A stretch of DNA of 64,000 nucleotides from Leptobrachium leishanense. Lineage: Eukaryota; Chordata; Amphibia; Anura; Megophryidae. The notes below the pieces were generated by a model. It worked only from the letters and a program-made list of their open reading frames with translations. It made no database searches and was not told the DNA's origin. Position 1 is the first letter of the stretch. Every line of letters starts with the position of its first letter. The stretch is taken from positions 387,438,049 through 387,502,048 of the forward strand of contig CM019064.1 of assembly GCA_009667805.1 (NCBI GenBank), written 5' to 3'. Shown here one piece after another: positions 45,528-58,000 of this stretch. Both the position numbers and the translations under genes were made by a program.

Positions 45528-46340
45528 AATATAATCTGCAACTAACAATGTCTGCCATGTAAAATACACTTTTGTGCAGTAAATCTGTAATGCTCAATGT
45601 TTGTACTATAAATTCCATTATTTTCAATATATGCTGTAAGTCCATTCTGTTAAAAAGCCACACTTTTACCCTAAACCTGGAAAACTGCATGGACGGTTCT
45701 ATTATTAGGCTTGTGTCTGATGCGTGTTTTTTTTTTCTTAACATGTATTAATATGGCCCAGGTATATCACTCATAATGCAAATTTTAAATCACCGCACTA
45801 GCAGGCCACCTTTGAACATATCAGGGCATTTCTGCTATATGTCATGGCTGCCATGCAAGGAGCTCACGAAGTCACAGAAGTGTGCATGTTTGTAGCAAAG
45901 GTGTTTTCCCGTCACTCAAGGCTCATAACTTACAAGTTAACGAGCTGCCCCATATCTTAAAACTGTATTTCATCAGATATTTCACAATGCTGTGTGTGGA
46001 TTCGGTGTTTGGTGGCCTTTGGTGTTGTGTAATTTTAAACTTTTATTTTGGACAGAATAAGCCATTTTGTGGAGTGAGATTCCGTCCGGCACCATTTTAG
46101 AAGCTTGCAAGTCATCTTGTAAAGTCTGCAATCATGTGCTCCTATACCAGTAATGGGCAAGATCTTACGTGTCCTAAACCAAAGTATTTTTTTTGTATAA
46201 CCTTGGATATAACAAAATAGAATACTATAAGATAAAAGAGGTACAAAAAGACTACTATCAATCCATAAGGCACTACGTCATTGAAGTAAACGTCTGTCCA
46301 ATAAAAAGGACAAACAAGTAAATCATTGCATGTGGGTGAC

Positions 46341-46735
46341 TGTTAGGGTCTCTGGCGGTTTCGCGTCATGCATCATTGCCACTTATCCTGATTACCTGGT
46401 GACTTTTTGTTTGACACTGTTCACCTCATCTCTTGAGTATGCATGCGGATATCATGATCGACGCTGATTGCTTCCCGTTTGCGCATGGAATTCCATCCAC
46501 CTTTCACACAACACTATGTGATGCCATCTGATGATGTCATGAGGGTCTTCTATATAATTCAAGCCTCAAGCCAATGCTCATTGTCATTTCATTGTCCTGC
46601 GTTAACAATTTCCTGTGATTTGTGAGTCCAGGTTTGTCTCTGGTTTTGCCTTCTAGATTTGTGTTAGTGGACACTATCCCAGTCATTCAATGGACTGGTT
46701 TCTGTCTTACTACTTTGCCTTTATGACTTCCCATC
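46341..46735 (+). repeat. Possible LTR of a Ty3/gypsy-type element
   Basis: Starts TGTTAGGGTCTCTGG, has a TATA-like ctatataa (about 46550-46557) and then a T-rich downstream half. The right border and target duplication are not identified. It lies upstream of the point where copy-1 similarity resumes (46835). 45528-46340 shows no recognisable gene. Confidence 0.3.
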
Positions 46736-46953
46736 CAGAGCATAACTGCAAAAAATTTATAGAAGGACAGGAAAAGAAGTGCCCATCTACAGCGAGTAAA
46801 GATCTGCACTATCAGGGAATGGAGTTCGCAGGAGGAAGCAATATTATATCATAAAATCAGAGGCACCTCCACCCACTGCATATTTTTAAATGAAAAACCC
46901 TTAGCATGGCTTTACAGTATTCTTATTCATGGGGCCACACTGTACATTCTCAG

Positions 46954-46989
<36 letters not shown>

Positions 46990-46995
46990 TATATA

Positions 46996-48613
46996 CAGTT
47001 GTGTTCAAAATTATTCAACCCCACTGAAATTGAGTGTTTTGGCCAGTTTGACATTGATTTTGATCATTCAGTCATCTTGCTTACAATTAAATCAAAGAGG
47101 CACGTGTAGGTCAGACAAATATAACATAACATTTATAATGAAATAACCACAAATGTCTTTTCTGTGCTCACATCATTATCAGTTTTATTCAACCCCCAAG
47201 TGAAATTCAATCTTAGTACTTAGTACAACATCCTTTTACAGTTATAACAGCTTTTAAACGTGAAGCATAGCTTGACACAAGTGTCTTGCAGCGATCTACG
47301 GGTATCTTCGCCCATTCGTCATGGGCAAAAGCCTCCAGTTCAGTCAGATTCTTAGGCTTGCGCACTGCAACTGCTTTCTTTAAGTACCACCAGAGGTTCT
47401 CAATCGGATTTAAGTCAGGTGACTTGCGATGGCCACTCCAAAATGTTCCAGCCTTTACTCTGCAACCATGCTCTAGTGGACTTGGAGGTATGCTTGGGAT
47501 CATTGTCCTGTTGAAAGGTCCAACGTCTCCCAAGCCTCAGGTTTGTGACGGACTGCATCACATTGTCATCCAATATCTCCTGGTACTGAAGAGAATTCAT
47601 GGTACCTTGCACACGCTGAAGCTTCTCTGTACCTGCAGAAGCAAAACAGCCCCAAAGCATGATTGACCCCCCCGCAATGCTTCACAGTAGGCAAGGTGTT
47701 CTTTTCTTCATAGGCCTTGTTCTTCCTCCTCCAAACATAGCGTTGATCCATGGGCCCAAACAGTTCTAATTTTGTTTCATCAGTCCACAGAACACTATCC
47801 CAAAACTTCTGTTGTTTGTCCACATGACTTTTGGCATACTGCAGTCGACTCTTCTTATTCTTTGGAGACAGCAAGGGGGTGCGCCTGGGAGTTCTGGCAT
47901 GGAGGCCTTCATTACGCAGTGTGCGCCGTATTGTCTGAGCTGAAACTTCAGTACCCACATCTGACAAATCTTTTCTCAGTTCCCCAGCAGTCACACGGGG
48001 ACTTTTCTCCACTCTACGCTTCAGGTAGCGCACAGCAGTCGAAGTCAGCATCTTCTTTCTGCCACGACCAGGTAGCGTTTCAACAGTGCCCTTTGCCTTG
48101 AATTTGCGAATGATGCTTCCTATGGTCTCTCTTGGTATGTTTAACATCTTTGCAATCTTCTTACAGCCATTGCCCTTCCTGTGAAGAGTAATCACCTCTT
48201 CTCTTGTCTTCCTGGACCATTCTCTTGACTTCACCATGTTTGTAACCACACCAGTAAATGTCTTGAAGGAGCTGAGTATCGGAGTCATTTTAAAGCTGCC
48301 TAATTGATGCTTATTATGCTTTATTGCTGCTCCGTGACATCCACAGGTGTTTTCAATACCTGATTGAAAACACTTGAATGAACCTCTGTTCTTCAGAGTG
48401 GTAGTCTTTAAGGGGTTGAATAATTGTGTCAATGAAGAATTCACAAAAGAAACATTTACTACTGTATTACAAAACCAATTGATGTCATTTTAGTTGCATA
48501 TGGTTCTTTAAAAAGTCCTTGTAGGATTTCATTCTGAATACAATTACAAATGTACACTAAATTCCCTAAAACCCTCTACAGCATTGAGGGTTGAATAATT
48601 TTGAACACAGCTG
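46996..48613 (-). mobile_element. Tc1/mariner transposon, nearly complete (1618 bp)
   Basis: Ends cagttgtgttcaaaattatt and aataattttgaacacagctg form ~27-bp inverted repeats. The element sits in an (AT)n tract, at the same place where copy 1 carries a different Tc1-type element. It holds a near-intact transposase. The short repeats distinguish it from the element at 22561. The insertion is specific to copy 2. Confidence 0.85.
47213..48237 (-). pseudogene. Tc1-family transposase with two frameshifts
   Basis: Starting at the ATG of MVKSREW (48237), the frame encodes two helix-turn-helix regions (GCKKIAKMLNIPRETIGSII; RYLKRRVEKSPRVTAGELRK), a GRKK-type basic motif and WTDETKLELFG with the first catalytic Asp. 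After a frameshift near 47660 come SIMLWGCFASAG-like residues and QQDNDPKHTSK with the second Asp. After another near 47420-47450 comes SPDLNPIENLWWYLKK with the Glu, then the C-terminus ending at 47213. The DD34E triad and total length (about 341 codons) are normal. The longer ORF start at 48444 lies in the left leader. Two indels inactivate it. Confidence 0.85.
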
Positions 48614-48934
48614 TATATACACACGCTATTTCACTTTCATAAACTTCAAGTTTAAAAAAAATAGATAACCACATTATTCAGCAATAAGCAGTTCTTTAAA
48701 ATTTCTACAAGACATAAGTTACATTTTTATCTTGCAGAAAAATAAGTCATACAGAAAGTAATTTGCAATGTATTCAGGTCAGCATCTTTAAAATGAAAGA
48801 AGCTGACAGTAAATACATTTACCTTTGATGCTGTAAGTGTGTTGATGTTTTATTTCTATGAAATCATACATTAATATGCTGCCCATAGACGCCAATAAAA
48901 TTATTTCTGGTAGAGTGTTACCACCCAAGTGAAG

Positions 48935-48942
48935 TATAAAAG
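48935..48942 (+). promoter_or_regulatory. TATA box of keratin gene 2
   Basis: TATAAAAG, 90 bp before the start codon at 49025, in the same context as gene 1 (ccacccaagtgaag upstream and gcatccagtgtgtgtccaga downstream). Confidence 0.75.
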
Positions 48943-49024
48943 CATCCAGTGTGTGTCCAGAAGACGTGAATCTCTTGCACAGATTGTACATCTCCACATC
49001 ATCTCCGCGGTGAGAAGAAGCATC

Positions 49025-52000
49025 ATGTCTCATCATTCCATCCTCGGATCTTCTGGACACAAGCACTTCAGTTCCTGTTCAGTGGTGTCAGCTAAACATG
49101 GGAGCTCAAACTACAACACGTCCTCTCACTCCTCCAATCATGCAGCTCTCGCCGGTCACAAAACAAAGCATTGCTTTAGCAGCCAAAGCGCCCACAATGT
49201 TGGTTCAAAGGGACACAAGATCTCAGTGGGAAGTGGCCATTGTGGGAAAAGTGGACATGGATCTGGCCATGGTATTGGAGGAAATGGCTATGGATTTGGG
49301 GGATCTGGTTGCTCTGGAGGCATCACTCAAGTTACTGTGAACCAAGGTCTCCTGGCTCCTCTCAACCTGGATATTGACACAAACATCCAAAGAGTGAGAA
49401 CACAGGAGAGAAATCAGATTATGGGGCTCAATGACAAATTTGCCTCTTTTATAGACAAGGTGAGATTTTCGCACCAAAGGTTACTTTGAATATACATAAT
49501 ATATTATTACAGCTTTGGTTAGTATATAGATTACATGTACTTCTAAACAGTTAAGCAGGAATGTGAAGGAGAGAAATGTCATTTCCATGCTTTCAATCAA
49601 TATATTTAGCATTTTAGCATATACCGGTATATGTGTACTTTCAGAAAGATATTCTTCAAGAACAAGTCTTTGATTCCCTACTAAATGCTGAATTGGTGTA
49701 GCTGTCATGTTGTCACAATATTAAAAAATATAGTACATAAGGACATATATAATTTAAATCGTTATGTATTATTATTCCAATAAATTAATAAAGTTTGACA
49801 AATGCAATTGTGAATCACGTATCTACTAATGGCTTTTATACTGGTTTTGTTATGAGGGAAGACAAATTTGATACTTAACATGGGAGGTACACTCTATTGC
49901 CAAAAGTATTCGCTCACCTGCCTTGACTCGCATATGGATGGGTGAGCGAATACTTTTGGCAATATAGTGTATTTACATATACAAATGTATATATTTTTTG
50001 CGAGAAAATACTTTGAATAGTGTTTTTTTTTACAAATATTACTTATATATTTCAGTAAAATTTAATTTTGAATTCTATTTTGATTTAGGTGAGATTTTTG
50101 GAACAACAAAATAAAATGCTGGAGACAAAGTGGTCTTTATTACAAGATCAACAAACTTCCCGCGTTCAGACTGAACCTCTGTTTGAGGCTTTTACCGGTA
50201 ACCTCAGGAGACAACTGGAGAGTATGGGGTGTGAGAGAGGACGTCTGGAAGCTGACAGGAACAGTATGGAGCAAAGCGTAGAAGAACTAAGGAGAAGGTA
50301 TGAGGGTATTTTGAAACAAGCCCTTTTAAATACTTTTTGGCAATATACACCATTTGAATTCAAAATTAGAATCTTCAAAATGAAATGGATGTACAACTTC
50401 TTTAGCTATAGAGAAACATTATGCATATGTTATCATCTTTTTTTATTGACCTCAATCATATCAATGTTACCTGACATCCTAATGACCAGGTGAATTAAAA
50501 ATAATAATTATTCAGTTGCACTTTGGAAAGTAAACCTGCTCTGTTTTATATAAAACACTCTTCTGTTGATCATTTGGTATTGTTTACTGTAAAATATACT
50601 GCTTGATGTGATTTGTAATAATCATATTCAATATTGTAGGTATGACGAAGAAGTGAACAGACGGACAGCTGCAGAGAATGAATTTGCTGGATTAAAGAGG
50701 GTGAGTGAAACATTAAACATGATTATACTATAATATTTTTAAAAATGTAAGTTTTCAATGTTCTCTTACTGGACGTTCGTTTCTCTCCCCCAGGATGTAG
50801 ATGCGGCTTTTATGCACAAAGCTGAGTTACAAGCAAAGGCTGATTCCCTGTCTGATGAGATTAACTTCCTGAGGACTCTTTATGATGCGGTAAATACATT
50901 TTCAAACACAGCTTGTGCTTACTTTCATATTGAGGAAGAATGAAAAATATGTTCTGTTCGACACTATATTTATAAAATAATTATCCCATTTGTGTACTGT
51001 GTTGTGGGTCTTTGTTCTTTTTTTTGTCGCAGTAATCTTGCCGGTTGTATTGTAATAGGTTTTGCGCTAAAACCATGCGATACATTACACTGACTATCTC
51101 CTTACATGTTTATGTTATCTAATCTCGTTGTTTTCTTTGAAATTAATTTACTTTCCAATCAATCTGACAAACCCATGAAGTGTAAAATATGTCTGCACAG
51201 CAAAGTAATAATAGTAAATAGAAACAGAAAATGCTAAATATTTCTCTTCTTTGGTATTGATAGGAAATATCTCAGCTCCAGGGTCAGATCTCAGACACCT
51301 CGGTGGTCGTGTCCATGAATAACAGTCGTGATCTGGACCTGAACGGAATCATTGGTGAGGTCAGAGCTCAGTATGAGGACATTGCTAACAGGAGCAGAGC
51401 CGATGCAGAGGCCATGTACCAGTCACGGGTGAGAGGACGATATGGAAATCTCAAATGGCTAATGCTATTAGTGAATAATGAATAACCATATGTTTTCTAA
51501 ATGTTTATCTAGTTTGCAGAGCTTCAGACAGCAGCAGGGAGAAATGGAAACAATCTACAGAGCAGCAGAGATGAGATCTGCTCTCTCAACAGAGCCATTC
51601 AGAGTCTGAGAGGAGAGATTGACAGTGGAAAGGCCCAGGTAACAATGGAAATAAGCAAAGCAACTTTTAGAACTGTGGTATTGTGTGACAAAAGTGTTGT
51701 ATGTTATGAAGTTTCACCATGACTAAGCTAGTTTTAACCCGTGATGGTCAGAAACTCTAGTTTAAATGCTTGCTATTTAATCATCACATTCATTCTAGCG
51801 TTCAGGCCTCGAATCCGCTATAAATGAGGCTGAGGGACATGGAGAAGCCGCTGTTAAGAATGCCAAGGGCAAACTATCTGAGCTTGAAGCTGCTCTGCAG
51901 AAGGCCAAGCAGGACATGGCTCGCCAACTGCGAGAATACCAGGAGCTGATGAACGTAAAACTGGCTCTGGACATTGAGATCACCACCTACAAGAAGATGT

Positions 52001-55000
52001 TGGAAGGAGAGGAGGGCAGGTGAGTGCAACATCCATCAAATGTTTCCTACACTGTATTAAAACTTTAAATTGCTTTCAGAGTCAGACAGGATCCTTTAAT
52101 CTGTCCTTTCAAGTAGATAGCCAAGACAGTGTCAGCATAGGTATACATTTCACTTGTTATACTTATCTATCGAGCACCATCATCTTGATGGTATTCGCAT
52201 AGCAATCTAAAGTCCAATCAGGGCTTCCAATGTATAACTGTCAGGTGACATCTGAAAAGCTGGCCAATAGGAGTCAGGCAATGGCAGCACTCAGCACTCA
52301 GCACAATGTCTTGCTTTTAGGCAACTTTTGGGGTGGAGGCAGATGAACCTGCAGCGATTGGCCAGATCCATTGAAACTGGTCCTTAATAAGGCTGACACC
52401 CTATAGATCCCTAAAGATACATATTTGGCATTTAAATAACTAACCTCACACCGGATCTGGTTAAACTCACAATAGAAAATATCAAGAGCATATAATCTGA
52501 AGTACAATAGAACAAAAACAAACATAGTCTAATTGTGCCATACAACAAGCACCGATGTGTGAAATGGCCACTCACATATTCCAGATGTATAATGCACCTA
52601 TTATCCTCAATGGAATCCAATCTCTGCAGTATTTATAAAACCAAAAATTATTTAAATAATCAGCAATGAAACGAAAAAGAAATAACAAATAATAGTGCAG
52701 ACTGTGAAGCAATAAATCTAACCAAAAGGTATTTATTGCACTCGGAAAAGCATCATATAAATAGGCATCTCACATAAAACCTGCTGACCATCCCGCCCGG
52801 ATGGTAGACACAACAATACTATTGCAGCAGAGGTCATAGTGCCATCTAAAAACATCTCGACAATATTTGACTTCATCAGGAGAAATAATAATAATATAAA
52901 ATATATACAGAACATACATGTGATTGGACTATTTATATGATGCTTTTTTGAGTGCAATAAATAACTTTTTTGGGCGTTATTGGTTTAAGGTCTGCACTAT
53001 TATTTGTTATTTCTTTTTTGTATATTTCATTATTATCCAAATAATTTCTGGTTTTATAAATGATGGGCACTTTTTAGATCTGGATAATGTGAGTGGCCAT
53101 TTGCATACATCAGGGCTTGTTGTATAGCCCTATTAACCTATGTTTGTTTTTGTGCTATTAGAATCAGAATAAAGGTTGCTGTTGGTTGGTTAAGGTTCTA
53201 TAATATAAATTGTTTTAAATTCTAACCTTTCAATCTCTAATTATTGCTTTTAAATATGAGTCAATCATTAAGTCATTTGTTATGTTTTATTTCAGACTGG
53301 GAGCACACGATTCTGTTAATATATGTAAGTAATATAATATTTTTACAACCTAATAAGAAAGCTTTTAAAGTACAGATTGCAGGGAGCAGCTCACTTTTGA
53401 CACTATAAGCTTCTATTGTCTGAATCTATCACAATGAGAGACACAGGGGGATATCCACTAAGCAGCATTGTTTCCAAGCATTGCAAAAACTTTAATGCAA
53501 AGAACAAAAGAAGGAGCTTTACTGTATATAAAAGGAGAACATGAGAACAAAAGAATTGTACGCTCCTCTTAGTGTATACAAAGTGTTGTAGGAAATGCTG
53601 TATTATAAATTGCTTCTTTCCACACATATAAACCTATGCACATGCAAAATATTCAAATTCATACCAAAAAGCATAAAAGTGGCGCACTCACAAAATAATT
53701 AGGGCCCTATCAACTCCTTAAAGTTAGCGTTCACATAAATAAGAATTGGCGCTAGGTTAATTGAAGTGATAGCGTGCCGCACACATCACCTCCCAATCGC
53801 TAACAGTTTAAAAAAAAGTTAGCGAATCGGTATTAGTGCTTTTTAGTGCGGGATTACTGTACTTTGCACTCTCTATGCTTAAAGGGACATGCATTCTTTG
53901 CTAGTGTGCTTTTAAAAATGTGCAATGCCCTTTGAATGAGTCAGTAGTTTCATTCGGCAGACATAAAAAACAAGTAAATATGATATTTTTTCATATTTAC
54001 CTGCTTTTCTTTCTTGGTGTTTTCCACGCCCACCTCAGGAGGCAGTTTGAGCTAACCAATCAATGCTTATACCTAAGGAGAGCTAAAAAACCGCACTGAG
54101 CATGTGCGTCTGAGTTGCTCCTCCTCCCTCCTGCACTGTGAGCTGAGAAGAGGGCGGGGCTGACTTTCACCCCCAGCTACTGCAGAGACAGGAAAATAAA
54201 TCCACACACAGGGAGAAAAAGAAACAGCAGAGAGAGGAACAACAAAGAAAAGCACAGAGACAAAGCAAGAAACAGTAAAGAGAGAAAGACAGCAAGATAA
54301 TGCAGAGTAATCACAAGAAAAGGTGCAGCGAGAGCAGTGGCGACTCTAGGAACAATATTTAGGGGGGCACATAGGATACCACAGTCAAAACTAATGGCAC
54401 TAACAATTTACACCACTAAATCATACCACTGATTAAAACTAAGGGCCCTATCACCTGGTGCGAGCTAAAACACCATCGCTAAAGGTAAAATTTAGCGCGA
54501 GTCGCTAAAACATAGTGCCTGACGACCTACTAACAGATCACCTTGTCCGCATTAGTCCATGAACAAGGTCGTTTAGCGCATGCTAGGGAAACTAATGCGG
54601 TTGTGTACAGGATAGAACTGTTTTTTTTCCAGTGCAGAGTGCCGGGCCATACCTATCCCCTGCCCTCACAAGCTTGAATATGAACACATCCAGTGAATAA
54701 CCTCTCACCCCTGCATTATTAAAATCCTCCACGGTGGTCATATCATCCATGTTTTGATGCACACATATATTAAGGCTGATGGGCATTGCATGATAAATGC
54801 CACCCAGCAGCATGAAGAATCCTTACATTGTATTTAATAGATCCAAAAGGTACCGCTTCCATACTATGAATAACCCCCAGGATAAAATGTTTAAAATTAG
54901 GCAATATATTAGAATTAGGATATATGTGGATAAAGAATACATTTATAATAGAGCTTACTGCAACAGCAGCGACATTGCTGACCAGATCCATTACTATGGT

Positions 55001-58000
55001 GTATGGGGCTACGAGGACACCTGTGGGGCATCCCTCTCCATTGTCTGTTAATTACCTGTTAATTTTGGGCGAGGACCTGTTTTTCTGTCTTTTTGGAGTT
55101 AGCACCAGGTTGAGCAGTAGGTAAAATGTTGCAATTAGCACCCATCAAAAAATTAGCGCTGGCACCAAGTGATCTGTTAGCTGCAAAAGCGCTAGAGATC
55201 TCTTGCGCTCCCCATGTTAAGTAAAGGACACGGAAAGTACAGTAAACTTGCGGTACAAATCGCTAATAACGACGCACTAAGTGATTTTTCCTGTTTGTAG
55301 TGGGAGGCAAACGATCTGTTGGTCAGGCGCTAGACTCAATTAACCTGGCGCTAACGCAAAACCATGCCGACTCAAGGGTTAGCTCACACCAGGTAACAGT
55401 GCCCTAAAATAGTATATATATAAATAAGATTCCAAAACCCCAGAGTAATGTGATGCAATGATACCTTTTTATTGTACTAACCTGATACTTAAATTCAATA
55501 TTTTATTTGCTGCAATTCGGCAGTTTTCGCTGAATGTCTGATTGCTGCTTCAGCGACTCCACTTTTAGCAAATTACGGTGACCATTCGCTAAATAGGGAA
55601 TTCACCTTATTTTTGGTGAAATAAATTCCCCGAAATGTGGCGAAAAGTAGAGGATCTAAAGATCATTAGACCCTTTAGATTCTAACTTCCATAATAACCC
55701 CTAAATTGCCATAAACCCAGGGAAATACAATAAAATTAATAAACAATGTGGGATTTAGCCTACCCCTTAACCTTAGAGCGGTGAAAAGCAGGAGAATGAC
55801 TGGAGAATGAAAAATTCTAGGTCAAAATAGCCAAACCAGAAAAATTCTCCCATTCATCTCACTTTCCAAATCGGCTATTTTGACCTAGAATTTTACATTC
55901 TCCAGTCATTCTCCTACTTTTCACCGCTCTCTGAATAACCCTGAATGTATACTGTGAGGGATGAAGCCTAACCATTAACCCTTAATATACAACTAAAACC
56001 AAGGCAAAAACTAACATAATACACAATGTAATGTATAGTCTGAACATTAACCACTTTACTGCTGAGCCATTTCAACCCTGTGAAAATGTTTACGTTTAAG
56101 TGCACGTTTTTATTTAACGTTTTATGACTTTTACTTTACACTGAATATGGTCATGTTGGGTATCATTGAAAAGGCCAGAATCTGCCCTTTCCAATGGCAC
56201 ATAGACGTCCATATATGATGCACAGAAACGGAGATATCGCGGTCCGAAACGTGTGGGAAGCTGGATGCTGATGTTTGGTGGGGCGGCACATGGGGGCAAG
56301 GAATAACCGGGGGGGGGGGCAATTGCCCCCTTGCCCCTGTAGAGATGCCAATGAGTGAGAGAGAGCATGCACAAGAGACAGACAGCACAAGAAATAGTGA
56401 GAGGGAGTGACTGTGTGAGGGAGTTTGAGACAGTGAATCATGAAAGAGCATAAGTGAGCGTGTCAGTGGGTGATTGAGTGAGTCTGTATGGGAGTTAGCG
56501 GGTTAGTGTGTTTTTCTTTCACAGTTACAGAGATGCTAATATTTCCCCTAAGTTCCCCACTCTGAGGTCCTGAGCTGCACAGCTTGTGTTAGTTCATAAA
56601 GTCACAGTCTGAGGTCCTGAGCTGCACAGCTTGTGTTAGTTCATACAGTCACAGGTATTTAAAATGCGCTAGCAAGTTCCGTAGTGCTGTACAATGGGAG
56701 AGGCAGAATAACAAATGTTCATACAAGTTTAACACACAGAACAGTAGGAGAGAGAACCCTGCCCAAGAGCTTACAATCTAAGAGGAGAGGGGGTGACACA
56801 CTAGGTGAGAGAAATAGCTGAGTATGTGAAGTAGTGGGATGCAGGGGGGCTGTGGGCAAGATGGAGCAAGAAATGTAGTTCATGTGAAGCTTTGATGGGT
56901 GCAATAGTGGGTGGAGTAGTGGGCAGGGAGGAGGCGGGGAATATTCAGTAAGTATGAGCTGAAGAAACACAACTAGCTTACGGGTAGAGAAGATGAAATG
57001 ACAGAGTTTAAAACAAGAAAATAAACATTTTTTACACATTTTTAAAACTGTTATTGATCTATTTTAGTTTGTCTATAGGTATAAAAGTGTTTAAGTGTCA
57101 ATTTAAAAAAACTTTTTCTAGACGTGCATATCCCTTTAACATGGAGACCGCAAAGTGTAAGCAGAGAGTAATTAGCATTAGGATCACATAGTCCTAATGC
57201 TAAATACACACCGCTGTTGGTAACTAAAAACAGCTTGGAGCTTCTGCGGAATCTGTTATCTGCAGCTGAAACCCCTCCCAAAAAATCAAATACTCACCTC
57301 TCATCCCTGCGGCAAGAACAACAGCCCGATCCCCAACTTCTTCCTGCTGGGAGCAGAATGAGGCTGGGGAAAAAAGTCCCCAGTCTCCTTCCACAATCAC
57401 TCCGCAGACCGGCAGGATCTTGCGAGAGGTGAGATCCTGTCACTCATGTGACCTGTCAGCAGAAGCCTCCATGGAGTCCTATGGACTCCATGGAGGGGAT
57501 ACTCGCGACAGTGCTTTAGTGCTACCCTGAGCATCTTGGAGCCTAGCAGCCACTATGGGGTAGGTTTCTGGACTCAGTACCTGCCCCGTAATCCACTGGT
57601 GAAATGGAGAAGCTAAGGGGAGATTTGCAAGCACAAATTTTCCCCTTAGCATCCCTGTTTTAGCTCAAGGCAGCTGATAGTGCCCTTCCTTAATATATTA
57701 TTGCAACCAAATGGAAAAGGAGGTGAATGTCCATAATTCACAAAAGTTCGTTGAATAAATCAGTCACAATATTTCAGACTGGGGACACATTTCTTTTGTT
57801 AGACAGAACACCTCACAAAAAAAACAAGAAAAACAATGGCCCTATTCCAGTGTTGGTGTCAAAAGGCGGATGATAATAAAAAGATGAGTGTCTGCCATTT
57901 TCCTTTCTCACCTTCCATTTAACACTTGTATTAAGAGTGAGCAGCATTCTCAGCAGCTCCAGATGTAATCCTGGTGAGGCATCAAGAGATAACATCAGCA

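Larger units (their letters stand above)
53879..57139. mobile_element. TTAA-flanked element (T2/piggyBac-type) nested in the Harbinger element
   Basis: TTAAagggacatgcattct (53879) and gcatatccctTTAA (ending at 57139) are inverted ends with TTAA on both sides; removing it joins tctatgc to catggagacc, a phrase seen in other copies of the host repeat (for example 32497-32515). TTAAAGG-type ends recall the Xenopus T2 MITEs. The interior is non-coding and composite: a second TTAA start at 56048, an antisense L2-like 3' fragment (56690-56800) and a ~47-bp tandem duplication (56560-56651). Confidence 0.6.
53702..57685. mobile_element. Outer Harbinger-type element in gene 2 intron 8, split by inner insertions
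   Basis: Ends gggccctatcaactcc and ggcagctgatagtgccc are inverted repeats; flanks are TTA (53699-53701) and TTC (57686-57688). Gene 1 has the empty site (aaaatacttaatctattact at about 30565-30585). Its own sequence is only the two flanks (53702-53878 and 57140-57685); the rest is the TTAA element and its contents. Interior pieces (tgcggaatctgttatctgca) resemble 12650-13030 and 32330-32700. Confidence 0.7.

Noticed and set aside
56131..56451. Overlapping minus-strand ORFs of 86-106 codons
   Set aside because: Low-complexity GAGA-type repeat sequence inside a TTAA element; all three frames are open by composition.
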